64,000 nucleotides of DNA from Acanthosepion esculentum (lineage: Eukaryota; Mollusca; Cephalopoda; Sepiida; Sepiidae). Below, one piece after another: positions 30,778-41,170 of this stretch. Numbering within the stretch: position 1 is the stretch's first letter; each line of letters starts with the position of its first letter. The notes below the pieces were generated by a model. The model was given only the letters and a program-made list of their open reading frames with translations, did not search any database and was not told the DNA's origin. The stretch is from NCBI GenBank assembly GCA_964036315.1, contig OZ038509.1, forward strand, positions 25,034,705 through 25,098,704, read 5' to 3'. Position numbers and translations under genes: made by a program.

Positions 30778-30832
30778 ATCACTACAAAAATAGCCATTTT
30801 GTTTCAACACTTCTGGTGTCTTATCAAGTGAT
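30778..30832 (-). ncRNA. Family-C hammerhead with U3-A8 core swap, second copy
   Basis: Minus strand: AUCAC, UUGAUAA, stem II GACAC/GUGUU (five pairs with one G-U) over CAGAA, GAAA, stem III ACAAAA/UUUUGU with a 7-nt loop, A17 in a GUA triplet, then GUGAU, perfectly complementary to AUCAC. Compared with the copy at 4,007, stem II here has no mismatch, and both copies carry U at position 3 and A at position 8. Cleavage would fall between 30,782 and 30,783. Confidence 0.6.
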
Positions 30833-31094
30833 GATGTTAAATGTAGAATAAATGGTTTTAAAAGTTTCAAATTAATTAACGATCCTTCGCTAGGGGTAAA
30901 CGCTGTTACATAAGCTAGAATGACCAATCAAAATACAAGTATATGGTAATTCGAAAAATTTGACAACGAAGCAAGGTTATCATAGATATTAAAAGATTTA
31001 TAAAATTTGAAATTAAAATTAAAAGTAAAAAATTACCTATTTAGAAATCTAAATCTAATCTCTATTAAGTTTAAAATTGTAGAATTACTGAGGA

Positions 31095-31130
<36 letters not shown>

Positions 31131-31134
31131 ATAT
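30833..31134. repeat. Family-C element body and (TA)n
   Basis: 30,833-30,960 matches 4,062-4,185 (AGAATAAATGGTTTTAA, GACCAATCA, ATACAAGTATATGGTAATT). AT-rich unique sequence follows, then (TA)n at about 31,098-31,125. Confidence 0.75.
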
Positions 31135-31775
31135 GTGAGGAGGCATGGTGGAGTAATGAACAGCTGCTTAGATTGAGGAATCAGAGAGCCGAGTTCAAAT
31201 TCCAGTCAAATCCATTACATTCACTTATGTGCTAATACTCTTGGGAAAAGCATAAATCCTTTTCTTTTCCCTCCAGCTATGGGTAAATAGAGGGACAGAC
31301 TGGGTTCTTGTCATGGCATTGTTGGGGCCAGAATAAAGACACAAGAGTGGATTTGAGTTCATAAATATACAAACGAGCAAGAATGTTATGTCCAAAATGT
31401 CTGTGCTGAGTGTTGGGAAAAAACTACCTCTGACAAAAGCAGTACCTGCTTTTATTTGTACATTGGAAGAGTCCATCCATGTATGGGTAATTTAACATAA
31501 CAGTTCTATAGCCTTGGATGGCAACTGGTCTAGGGGAAAGACAACACTGAATTCAAAACCTGCAGATGGTTGTTTGGGGACCTTGTGGCACATAGTGCAC
31601 CAGGTCTCTGTATCTGGCTCTTTAAAAAGTGTGGATGGTTCTGCACAAAACCTTCACCACTAGAATCAAATCTTATGTGCTGGTGTCGGGGTGTTGGTTC
31701 CTAGGAACTGAGATGCTTGACTCTCATACATTGATAAATGACAGGAGAGTGCAGCATGTGTATGCATGTATGCAC
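31135..31775 (+). mobile_element. tRNA-derived SINE split by a solo LTR
   Basis: Same SINE as 25,828: GGTGGAGTAATGAACAG, GAGTTCAAATTCCAG, CAGCTATGGGTAAATAG and GACAGACTGGGTTCT, then, after the 194-bp insertion, GTTCTATAGCCTTGGATGGC and the same 3' body. The 83-aa minus frame across the insertion is not a gene. Confidence 0.85.
31309..31502. mobile_element. Solo LTR, 194 bp, with 5-bp target duplication
   Basis: The insertion starts TGTCATGGCATT and ends TAACATAACA. The TGTCAT start and TGTTAT (complement of the end) form an imperfect terminal inverted repeat, and GTTCT is duplicated on both sides (31,304-31,308 and 31,503-31,507). The uninterrupted SINE at 25,828 shows the empty site. TG...CA ends plus a short target duplication are LTR hallmarks; AATAAA near 31,333 may be its polyadenylation signal. 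The parent LTR element was not found in the window. Confidence 0.8.
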
Positions 31776-32044
31776 ATCCTTGCTTAAAGGCCGGCACTTC
31801 CCACTCTGCACTTCGGTTAGTTTTAAAATGTTAGATATATTTGCATGTTGAGATTTAAATTTTCCTCAGTGTAATCAGTTTTTCATTTTATTTATGTGGC
31901 TTCCATTTATTCTCCTATATGAAATTTAAATTTACAAATGTTAAGATTGCATGAAGTCATCACATTTCACCTGAGAAACAAATATATGAAGCCCTAGAAA
32001 CAACGGCAGAACGAGAACAATCAACCTGCAAAGGTGAATAGAAT
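31776..32044. other. Unassigned AT-rich sequence
   Basis: No gene or clear repeat. Confidence 0.35.
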
Positions 32045-33270
32045 TTAAATAATGATAATTCCTCATCCCAGAAAGCCAAAACATTGTGATAATAACAACA
32101 AAGATGAGGATATTAGTCTGACTGTAAATAATGTAAATAATGATAATTCCTCATCCCAGAAAGCCGAAACGTTGTGATAATAACAACAAAGATGAGGATA
32201 TTAGTCTGACTGTAAATAATGGAAATAATGATAATTCCTCATCCCAGAAAGCCAAAACGTTGTGATAATAACAACAAAGATGAGGATATTAGTCTGACTG
32301 TAAATAATGGAAATAATGATAATTCCTCATCCCAGAAAGCCAAAATGTTGTGATAATAACAACAAAGATGAGGATATTAGTCTGACTGTAAATAATGTAA
32401 ATAATGATAATTCCTCATCCCAGAAAGCCAAAACGTTGTGATAATAACAACAAAGATGAGGATATTAGTCTGACTGTAAATAATGGAAATAATGATAATT
32501 CCTCATCCCAGAAAGCCGAAACGTTGTGATAATAACAACAAAGATGAGGATATTAGTCTGACTGTAAATAATGGAAATAATGATAATTCCTCATCCCAGA
32601 AAGCCAAAACATTGAGATAATAACAACAAAGATGAGGATATTAGTTTGACTGTAAATAATGTAAATAATGATAATTCCTCATCCCAGAAAGCCGAAACGT
32701 TGTGATAATAACAACAAAGATGAGGATATTAGTCTGACTGTAAATAATGGAAATAATGATAATTCCTCATCCCAGAAAGCCAAAATGTTGAGATAATAAC
32801 AACAAAGATGAGGATATTAGTCTGAATGTAAATAATGATAATTCCTCATCTCAGAAAGTGTATACCATTGTGATAATAACAAAAAAGATGAAGATATTAG
32901 TCTGACTGTAAATAATGTTAATTCCTCATCCCAGAAAGTGTATACCATTGTGATAATAACAACAAGGATGAAGATATTATTCTGACTGTAAATAATGTAA
33001 ATAATGATAATTCCTCATCCCAGAAAGCCAAAATATTGTGATAATAACAACAAAGATGAGGATATTAGTCTGAATGTAAATAATGATAATTCCTCATCCC
33101 AGAAAGCCAAAACATTGTGATAATAACAACTAAGATGAGGATATTAGTCTGACTGTAAATATAAATGTAAATGATGATAATTCCAATCTCCCAGAAAGCC
33201 AAAACGTTGTAAAAATAAAAACAAAGATGAGGATATTAGGCTGATTGTAAATAATGATAATTCCTTAGCT
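32045..33270. repeat. 88-bp tandem array from a family-A tail, about 14 copies
   Basis: AATTCCTCATCCCAGAAAGCC recurs at 32,057, 32,145, 32,233 and so on; later units are shortened and diverged. Each unit keeps GAAACGTTGTGATAA (or a decayed form), AAAGATGAGGATATTAGTCT and GTAAATAATG, the 3' half of the family-A repeat. Compared with the 128-bp array, a deletion joined CCCAGAAA directly to GCCGAAAC and removed CTGAAGA and most of stem II, so these units cannot fold as hammerheads. Confidence 0.9.
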
Positions 33271-34175
33271 GGCTGACTCCAGTGCATTGCAAATTTTTAA
33301 AAATATTCAATGCAAATTAATATCATGGTTCCCTCGGTACATTACGGATTTCTGCAGCCAATCAAAATTTGGCTAAGTCTTCCTAGATGATTTCTTACAT
33401 GCCAAACTATTGGACCAATGAGAGCTTGATGTTCAGTATCTCATCTACAAACCTTGTGAAGAACTAGTTTAGAAATGTTAATAGAGTAGAAACTATGGGC
33501 ACAGTTTTCTAAGAAAAGAATGTTTCAAAAATAATTTAATTTATTTGTAAATAAGTCCTGAAATTTTCATTAAAATATGACAATTCTCTGATTTTTGCAA
33601 GAATTTCCAAATCAATATGTTTTTCACCTGAAAAAGATACTCAAATTTCTCATACTAATTTACGGTCACCAGATAATGCAAGTATTGTGCTAATCCCACT
33701 TTACTTTGGGGACAGGCATGAATAAGAAAAATCCTTTCAATACAATTTATTTACATGAAATACAATGGCTAAAACATAATCACTATGCCTTTTCCTATAT
33801 GTAGAGAATATGCTAGGGGGACTTACCCATCTGGGGAGTGAACTAGGGCTAGGTAGCTTGTATCCTTAAAACCCTTGGCAACTGGTACCATTGGCAGCGG
33901 AGAGAATTTCTTCCATGTTACTTTGGAGCAGGTCTAGTCTCTTCTCTGCTGGTGGTGAGCCTTCTCTGAACCCACATGGTTTTATTACCAAAAGAGAGAC
34001 CGCCTAACATCATGTGACCAATCTCTATATACAGGAGCAGACAAATTTTACAAACCTAATACAAAAAAAAAATATTTTAACCAAAATTTCAAAGGTTCTA
34101 AAAAGACTTAAAGAACATAATAACATAAAGATTTGGATGATAAAACTTTGTTTTTATTAAGTTTGTAGTGTTTTT
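33271..34175. other. Unassigned sequence
   Basis: No gene or repeat family recognised over about 900 bp. Confidence 0.35.
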
Positions 34176-34855
34176 ACATCATGTATGCTTATCTATCGAG
34201 TCAATTGCTTCATCCACCGCAAGGAAAGTTGGCTCCCTTGTGTCGGACCAGGAAATTTTTCTCCCCGGAATCGATCCTCCAAATCTATAAATCAACCATT
34301 CGCCCTTGCATGCAGTATTGCTGCCATATATGGTCTGGAGCCCCTGCTGTTTGCCTCAGGGTTCTTGATAAGATCCAGAGATGGATATGCAATATAATTG
34401 GCCCTGATCTGTCATCTCGTCTGCAGCTGCTCTCTCACAGACATTGCCTCGCTCTGTCTTTTTTACAAATACTTTCACGGTAATTGCTCCGATGAGCTGC
34501 TTTCACTGGTTCCCAGGCCTCATCAATTTAAGCGTCCTACGAGGCTGGCATCCCGTTCCCACCCCTTCACCACTGAAACTGTTAGATGTAGACGTCTCTT
34601 CTACTCCAATAGCTTCATGTCTCACACATCTCGCCTGTGGAACTCCCTTCCTTATTCCTGTTTCCCTGACAAATACAATCTCCAACTATTTAAGTGTAAC
34701 GTCAATCGACATCTCCAGTTGCCTTGATCTATCCACTTCCCTTCTCCACATCCTTTCCCCTTTCATTCCTATCTGCTCTCGCTCCAAACCTTCTGTAACC
34801 CCTTGCATGCTAGTGGCTTCCAGCTTTGCTTGGGGTGAAAAGCTTAAAAAAAACC
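34176..34855 (+). pseudogene. CR1/Jockey-like LINE ORF2 C-terminus and 3' tail
   Basis: Plus-strand frames read GKLAPLCRTRKFFSPESILQ, IYKSTIRPCMQYCCHIWSGA, LDKIQRWICNIIGPDLSSRL and, after a frameshift at about 34,440 (ASLCLFYKYFHGNC), FKRPTRLASRSHPFTT, SHTSRLWNSLPYSCFPDKYN and CNVNRHLQLP before a stop at 34,727. A 3' tail with CCCCTTGCATGCTAGTGG and GCTTGGGGTGA follows. This is the region after the reverse-transcriptase palm (thumb and C-terminal domain) of CR1/Jockey-type LINEs. It is the longest copy of this part in the window. 5' truncated, one frameshift, inactive. Confidence 0.87.
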
Positions 34856-35355
34856 TATTCTACTATTGTCAACAAATTATCAAATACAGATATAAAACAA
34901 AAGATGAAATATACTGACAAAAGAGGGAAGTTCAAATAATTTGTGGCAATATTTTTCAAATGAAAGACTTGTACACTGATTTGTTCAGTAAACTCTAGTG
35001 TAACTTGCAAAACACTTTTACCAGATCCCAATTAATATTGGAAGTAAGCATCATTTGTTGAAGAAAAAATAAATAACAATAAAAAGAAACGGTTTCCATA
35101 AATGCGTTTAATGAAAAGATTTCATAATATTGTCACAGATGGAGTGATTTTCTGAGCTGAAGAAAAATTGGTCTGCAATTGCATTAATTAAGAGATGCAT
35201 CAAGATTAAAACATCACAGAAAACAGCAATAATTGGTCTAATTTGTCTGTGTTCTCAACTGAATACAACATGGCTGCAGCTAGCATTGGCTGAATAATGT
35301 AAGAGTTGATAAATGCCATCTAAAATGTTAAAAAAAAGATCGCCATCAAAATAAC
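34856..35355. other. Unassigned AT-rich sequence
   Basis: No gene seen. Confidence 0.35.
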
Positions 35356-35402
<47 letters not shown>

Positions 35403-35405
35403 ATT

Positions 35406-35445
35406 GGCCTGACCATTGTGTCTAGCATGAAACAGCCTGTCACCT
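35406..35445 (+). ncRNA. Family-B hammerhead-like, G8 lost
   Basis: GGC, CUGACCA (G8 changed to C), UUGUGUCUAGCAU, GAAA, ACA/UGU over GCC, GUC, then ACCUCU. Loss of G8, the general acid in established hammerhead chemistry, should abolish cleavage. Confidence 0.45.
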
Positions 35446-35484
35446 CTGAGTGTTGACTTCAATGTTCACTTTTATATTTATATC

Positions 35485-35551
<67 letters not shown>

Positions 35552-35709
35552 ATAGATATATAATAATTGGCCTAACAATTGGTGAAGTGGAAGAACGTCT
35601 TTGGGCATTGATGGAAGGACAGGTTTAGTGATTAAGTAGCTCACTCTCATTTTTTTAATTATAATCATGTATGGTAGTATTAAAAATACAAATAATATAT
35701 ATAATAATT

Positions 35710-35749
35710 GGCCTGACGATTGTGTCTAGCATGAAACAGCCTGTCACCT
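35710..35749 (+). ncRNA. Family-B hammerhead candidate, core intact
   Basis: Same as the copy 304 bp upstream but with the intact core CUGACGA. Stem II has U-A, G-C and U-G pairs over GUCUA. Stem III is ACA/UGU and the triplet is GUC. Stem I begins with a C-A mismatch, then two G-C pairs. Cleavage expected after 35,745 if active. Confidence 0.45.
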
Positions 35750-35800
35750 CTGAGTATTGACTTCAATGTTCACTTTTATATTTATATCTCTCTCTCTCTC

Positions 35801-35844
<44 letters not shown>

Positions 35845-35990
35845 TAATAATTGGCCTAACAATTGGTGAAGTGGAAGAACGTCTTTGGGCATAGATGGAA
35901 GGACAGGTTTAGTGATTAACTAGCTCACTCTTATTTTTTAAAAATTATAATCATGTATGGTAGTATTAAAAATACAAATAAAATTTGTCT

Positions 35991-36001
35991 ATTTATGACA
36001 G

Positions 36002-36065
<64 letters not shown>
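35991..36065. repeat. (TA)n then (TG)n microsatellite
   Basis: (TA) for about 20 bp then (TG) for about 46 bp. Confidence 0.97.
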
Positions 36066-36067
<2 letters not shown>

Positions 36068-36204
36068 AAGCACAGTATAGTAATAGATAGTGGCTTGGAC
36101 TGAGGAAGTAGGAGCTGAGTTTGAATTCCAATGAGATTATTATATTCACTAACATGCTAATATCCATGGGAAAGGTATGGCTCCATCTAGGGGTAAATAG
36201 AAGG
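36066..36204 (+). mobile_element. tRNA-derived SINE, 5' part
   Basis: AGTAATAGATAGTGGCTTGG, GAGTTTGAATTCCAATGAG and CATGCTAATATCCATGG match the SINE at 25,828. It stops at about 36,204, where LINE sequence begins. Confidence 0.75.
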
Positions 36205-36700
36205 GTAGGTGAAATTTCCTCGATAGTAGATTTTATAAATTTAAGCGCAGTACTAGATTGGTAGCTAGTTGTCATCATTTTACTCTTAAAATGCTTAGAT
36301 GTAACTGTAAGTTCTATGCTAACAGTTTCTTCTCTTGCACTTCTCACTTGTAGAATTCTCTTCTGGCTTCTTGCTTCCCAGTCAAATTTGATCTTCAAAA
36401 ATTTAAATGCAGTATCAATCGTTATCTTCTGTCTTCTTAATACTTGTTCTTTTATTGTCTTCTTTCCTTAATAGTAGTTTTTCTCATATTCTCTAACACT
36501 CAGTAACCCTTTGCGTCCTAGTGTCTTTATTGCCTTTGATCTTAAAAATTTAAATGCAATGTCAATCGTTATCTTCTGTCTTCTTAATTCTTGTTCTTTT
36601 ATTGTCTTCTCTCCTTAATAGTAGTTTTCTCCTCTTTCATAACACTCAGTAACCCCTTGCATCTTAGTGGCTTTGTTAGCTTTCTTGTGGTGAAATGATA
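36205..36700 (+). pseudogene. CR1/Jockey-like LINE with duplicated 3' end
   Basis: The plus strand reads FYKFKRSTRLVASCHHFT, then CKFYANSFFSCTSHLWNSLL, ASCFPVKFDLQKFKCSINRY and a stop near 36,439. It aligns residue by residue with the LINE at 34,176 (LWNSLPYSCFPDKYN), so it is a sister subfamily. From 36,390 the end of ORF2 and the 3' tail are repeated once (36,390-36,537 and 36,538-36,690; GATCTTAAAAATTTAAATGC at the joint). This is a two-copy tandem of the same region that elsewhere makes arrays. Confidence 0.8.
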
Positions 36701-36706
36701 AAAGCA

Positions 36707-36741
<35 letters not shown>

Positions 36742-36799
36742 TGAGAGAAAGAACAGATGGAGTAAAATTCCACTGTTCATTGGATTTATTTTTAAAAAG
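36701..36799. repeat. (TA)n and short unassigned stretch
   Basis: (TA)n at about 36,708-36,736, then unique sequence up to the inverted-end element. Confidence 0.8.
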
Positions 36800-36871
36800 T
36801 GCTCAATACAAAGTAGAGCAATATGTTATTATTATTTTTATTTTAAGAGATTCTAATAAAAACATTTAGAA

Positions 36872-36927
36872 ATCGCTACACAAAAGCTTTTATGTTTCAA
36901 TACTATGATTGCACTTCTTCAGGCGAT
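36872..36927 (-). ncRNA. Hammerhead ribozyme (type I), complete
   Basis: Minus strand, 56 nt: AUCGC (stem I 5' strand); CUGAAGA (C3-A9, intact); AGUGC/GUAUU (stem II, five pairs including two G-U) over AAUCAUA; GAAA (G12-A15.1); stem III ACAUAAAA/UUUUGUGU, eight pairs around GC; A17; then GCGAU, a perfect complement of AUCGC. The cleavage triplet is GUA and the scissile bond lies between 36,876 and 36,877 on the map. Every invariant core position of the known hammerhead is present. No peripheral loop contact was evaluated. Hammerheads are established in Penelope-like elements and retrozymes of animals; which element carries this one is not known. Confidence 0.8.
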
Positions 36928-38036
36928 GGTACATAATTGGTGATCAAATGAATTTTAAGGAAATTTAAAAACAAAGTGTTACCTCTTTTCCGAAAGTTAG
37001 AGGAGGTGGGGTGGAGGGACATAAGATCAGAATTAAAAATAGACTTGTGGGTATGTCTTGATTAACCAATTAAATGTCACATCTGCGCTAAATAGAAAAG
37101 TAAGACCAGAGGGTGGAGGTGGGTGAGTTATTTTTTCATGTCATGATAAACCGGAACATAGACAGGCTATCATTGACAATTGAAGAAAATATGTCAGTGA
37201 CAAATTTATCATGATTGTAGACAAATATGACATGTTCATTTTTTTAAATGGTCATTGAAGGAAGGAGTAGTTTAATCAGACATAAGTTAACAGAAAAAAA
37301 AAATTTTAAGTTTTTTTTTTATAGATTCAGAAAGCTTCTTAAAGGGACCTGTAGATAAAATTAAAAATGTGGAACATCTATATAAGATATTAATAATACT
37401 ATTTGGACAGCAGCACATAGCAATATTAAAGATGAATAAACAAAAAAAGGTAATTACCCATAGAGGGTGGACCATTATATACTAATAAATTATGGCTATA
37501 GGAAATGGTAATACATAATTTTTTAAAATTTAACTATATTTTAAGGTAAAAGATAAACTATGTTGGCAATTTACAGTTAATCTACTCCTCTAGTTTAATA
37601 GGGATTTTTTGTCGGCAAATTTGATAATTACTAATTTTTCATGTAAACATAAGAAGCACAGTTCATTTAAAGATTTACAAGTTCTATTTTTTTTTTTAAT
37701 ATTTTCATTTTATTGTAGGGGTTTATCAACTTCTTTTTTAATGAATATGTTCATTGCAAAACAGATGTCAAACAGATTCTCTTATTTACCAAAGCACTAT
37801 TACTACTATAGAAAATACAACAGTTAAAAATTTTATATCGGGAGTACCAAGAATTCCTTGAAAACTGGGTGGTACCAATATGTATTATCTTTCTCCAATA
37901 ATGCATACAGAAATAAGATGTCCCTTTCTATACATTTTTGAAACTTAAAAGAAGTTCCCCCCTTTAACTTTCGGAAAAGAGACAGCATTTTATCTTTAAA
38001 TTTAAAAAAAAATCATTTAATCACCAGTTACTTACC

Positions 38037-38092
38037 ATCATCTGACAAAGTACAATCAAAGTATTGAAACATGAAAGCTTTTGCGTAGTGAT
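38037..38092 (+). ncRNA. Hammerhead, sister copy with G8 lost
   Basis: The plus strand is the same 56-nt design: AUCAU, CUGACAA (G8 to A), AGUAC/GUAUU over AAUCAAA, GAAA, stem III with one A-C mismatch, A17, GUGAU. Relative to 36,872 the second stem-I pair changed from G-C to A-U and the first from C-G to U-G, and stem II gained an A-U for a G-U. Pairing is preserved while sequence changed. The A at position 8 should make this copy inactive. Confidence 0.7.
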
Positions 38093-38116
38093 TTCAACAT
38101 GTTTTATTATAATCAC

Positions 38117-38125
<9 letters not shown>

Positions 38126-38179
<54 letters not shown>

Positions 38180-38180
38180 G
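38126..38180. repeat. (TA)n microsatellite
   Basis: (TA)n with one TATGTA interruption at about 38,151. Confidence 0.97.
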
Positions 38181-39420
38181 GGAGAATATGATACATAAAT
38201 TTCTATATATTAGAACAATGTTAAGAAAATGAGTGTCAAAGTGGAAAATATTCTGTGTAATGGACAAAATTTGTATTTAGATATGTATTTATTTTCAATT
38301 TTTTTAGTTGAATTGTTCATCTATATTACATATTATCCATTATTGTACATAAGTAGATTACAATAAAATTTGTATTTTACATGAATACTACTTTATGAAA
38401 ATTGAGATGTAATAGAGTGGGGGAGGCTCCATATCATACATTTGGTTGGGTGGGTACAAGATGATACTTGCACTACTGAAGGTTAAGATGACGGAAATAA
38501 TTTGTGTACATTCGGCTCTGATAACATCTTCAGTAGATCAAGCATAGAGATAGATACCATCTGAGAGCCTATGGTCAAGAAAGAAAGGATGCCTATAAAT
38601 TTTATCAACCTGATTATAGATGTTAGGTTTAAGAATTCAAAATGCTACCACCGGATTGTCCAATTGGCATAGTGGAATAAAGTTTTGGTTAAAACGTATC
38701 TGGTGTTCTGGCATTTGTGATCATCCATGCTTGTGGCCATTTTCCAAGATCTAGAATATTGGCCATTATGATTTATAATTATATCATGGCAAGCAAGAGT
38801 TTTCATTCGTTAAACATGTTTAAAACCACTGCAAAAGATTTTGCACAGTTTCAGATGTTTTTAATTTTATGGTAAGAGCTTGCAATATTTGTAATCTTTT
38901 TTTCAGTTAATTTTATGTACAGTACGTTCTTTGTCTTTTGTTGGCAGAGATTTTATTGCATTTTGTTGATAGAGATTAGTTATAGAATGTCAAAGACAGT
39001 TGATTGCATTCTGGATTGTCAGAATGATAACTGACAGGTCATTTGTAAACAAGTTATAAAAAGAATTGTTTTGACAGATGCCAATAAATGGTCTGTATAA
39101 TTACCTGGCATGAATATAGGTATAAAAGTTGGAGTAAAAGATGAGATGCAAGACAAGGAAGCAGGCGAAGAAGGAGTGAACAACTGATCCAAAGATACTT
39201 TGTCTAAAGCACTTTGATTTACCTGACAGTTTGAATGGTTACAGCAGAATTAGCAAAGCAAAAAGCAAAAAAGAAAAAAATTATACTTAGAAATGAAATA
39301 AACTGTCACCTGAGTTGTCTTTCTTGTTTTGGAGAACCAGAAACTGAAATGGTTTCAAATAAGTTAAAAAAAGGAAAGTTTTTTAATTAAGAAAAGAAAA
39401 TTATGTTTTGTCTCCAGTAT
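38181..39420. other. Low-repeat region with a TATA-like site
   Basis: No recognised gene. GGTATAAAAGTTGG at about 39,119-39,132 is a good TATA match, and AATAAA occurs about 175 bp later, an arrangement that could also belong to an LTR. No ORF of interest follows. Confidence 0.3.
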
Positions 39421-41170
39421 ACTTTATTTCATTTTGATCCCAGCTTCATTCTTCTATCTGGTCTAAAACTTGTTTTATGGGAATGGAGATTTTACTTATC
39501 AATCAACCGTCATAATTTTAAAGAGAAATAAATGACTTTCATTTTGATCCCAGCTTCATTCTTCTATCTGGTCTAAAACTTGTTTTATGGGAATGGAGAT
39601 TTTACTTATCAATCAACCGTCATAATTTTAAAGAGAAATAAATGACTTTCATTTTGATCCCAGCTTCATTCTTCTATCTGGTCTAAAACTTGTTTTATGG
39701 GAATGGAGATTTTACTTATCAATCAACCGTCATAATTTTAAAGAGAAATAAATGACTTTCATTTTGATCCCAGCTTCATTCTTCTATCTGGTCTAAAACT
39801 CGTTTTATGGGAATGGAGATTTTACTTATCAATCAACCCTCATAATTTTAAAGAGAAATAAATGACTTTATTTTGATCCCAGCTTCATTCTTCTATCTGG
39901 TCTAAAACTTGTTTTATGGGAATGGAGATTTTACTTATCAATCAACCCTGATAATTTTATAGAGAAATAAATGACTTTCATTTTGATCCCAGCTTCATTC
40001 TTCTATCTGGTCTAAAACTTGTTTTATGGGAATGGAGATTTTACTTATCAATCAACCCTCATAATTTTAAAGAGAAATAAATGACTTTCATTTTGATCCC
40101 AGCTTCATTCTTCTATCTGGTCTAAAACTTGTTTTATGGGAATGGAGATTTTACTTATCAATCAACCGTCATAATTTTATAGAGAAATAAATGACTTTCA
40201 TTTTGATCCCAGCTTCATTCTTCTATCTGGTCTAAAACTTGTTTTATGGGAATGGAGATTTTACTTATCAATCAACCGTCATAATTTTAAAGAGAAATAA
40301 ATGACTTTCATTTTGATCCCAGCTTCATTCTTCTATCTGGTCTAAAACTTGTTTTATGGGAATGGAGATTTTACTTATCAATCAACCGTCATAATTTTAT
40401 AGAGAAATAAATGACTTTCATTTTGATCCCAGCTTCATTCTTCTATCTGGTCTAAAACTTGTTTTATGGGAATGGAGATTTTACTTATCAATCAACCGTC
40501 ATAATTTTATAGAGAAATAAATGACTTTCATTTTGATCCCAGCTTCATTCTTCTATCTGGTCTAAAACTTGTTTTATGGGAATGGAGATTTTACTTATCA
40601 ATCAACTGTCATAATTTTATAGAGAAATAAATGACTTTCATTTTGATCCCAGCTTCATTCTTCTATCTGGTCTAAAACTTGTTTTATGGGAATGGAGATT
40701 TTACTTATCAATCAACCGTCATAATTTTATAGAGAAATAAATGACTTTCATTTTGATCCCAGCTTCATTCTTCTATCTGGTCTAAAACTTGTTTTATGGG
40801 AATGGAGATTTTACTTATCAATCAACCGTCATAATTTTAAAGAGAAATAAATGACTTTCATTTTGATCCCAGCTTCATTCTTCTATCTGGTCTAAAATTT
40901 GTTTTATGGGAATGGAGATTTTACTTATCAATCAACCGTCATAATTTTATAGAGAAATAAATGACTTTCATTTTGATCCCAGCTTCATTCTTCTATCTGG
41001 TCTAAAACTTGTTTTATGGGAATGGAGATTTTACTTATCAATCAACCCTCATAATTTTAAAGAGAAATAAATGACTTTCATTTTGATCCCAGTTTCATTA
41101 TTCTATCTGGTCTAAAATTTCTTTTATAGGATTAGAAACCTTGCTTATCAATCAACCATCATAATTTTGA
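39421..41170. repeat. 110-bp tandem array, about 15-16 copies
   Basis: ATTTTGATCCCAGCTTCATT recurs every 110 bp from 39,431 to 41,080 (one unit lacks a base). Units are nearly identical; the main variants are CAACCGTC/CAACCCTC and TTTTAAAGAG/TTTTATAGAG. The last unit (from 41,080) is diverged and marks the edge. No parent element is recognised. Confidence 0.95.

Larger units (their letters stand above)
35356..35990 (+). repeat. Tandem duplication (about 304 bp) of a family-B half element
   Basis: ATAATAATTGGCCTGAC begins at about 35,396 and again at 35,701. Each unit has the right half of family B, (TC)n and (TA)n tracts, and a segment GGTGAAGTGGAAGAACGTCT. The (TC)n tract is about 32 bp in the first unit and shorter in the second. 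Confidence 0.9.
36800..38125. mobile_element. Family-D element with long inverted ends and a ribozyme in each
   Basis: 36,830-37,000 and the complement of 37,955-38,120 align over about 170 bp (shared CTTTTCCGAAAGTTA, AAATGATTTT-like and AAGCTTT(T/C)ATGTTTCAATACT tracts). The interior of about 950 bp is AT-rich with no recognised gene; the 62- and 72-aa frames in it have no recognisable content. Hammerhead motifs lie in both arms in opposite orientation, both pointing outward from the centre. It could be a non-autonomous element or an inverted pair of terminal repeats. Confidence 0.75.

Noticed and set aside
34444..34917. 157-aa plus-strand frame
   Set aside because: It is the wrong frame over the LINE ORF2 end; the adjacent frame carries the conserved LWNSLP region.
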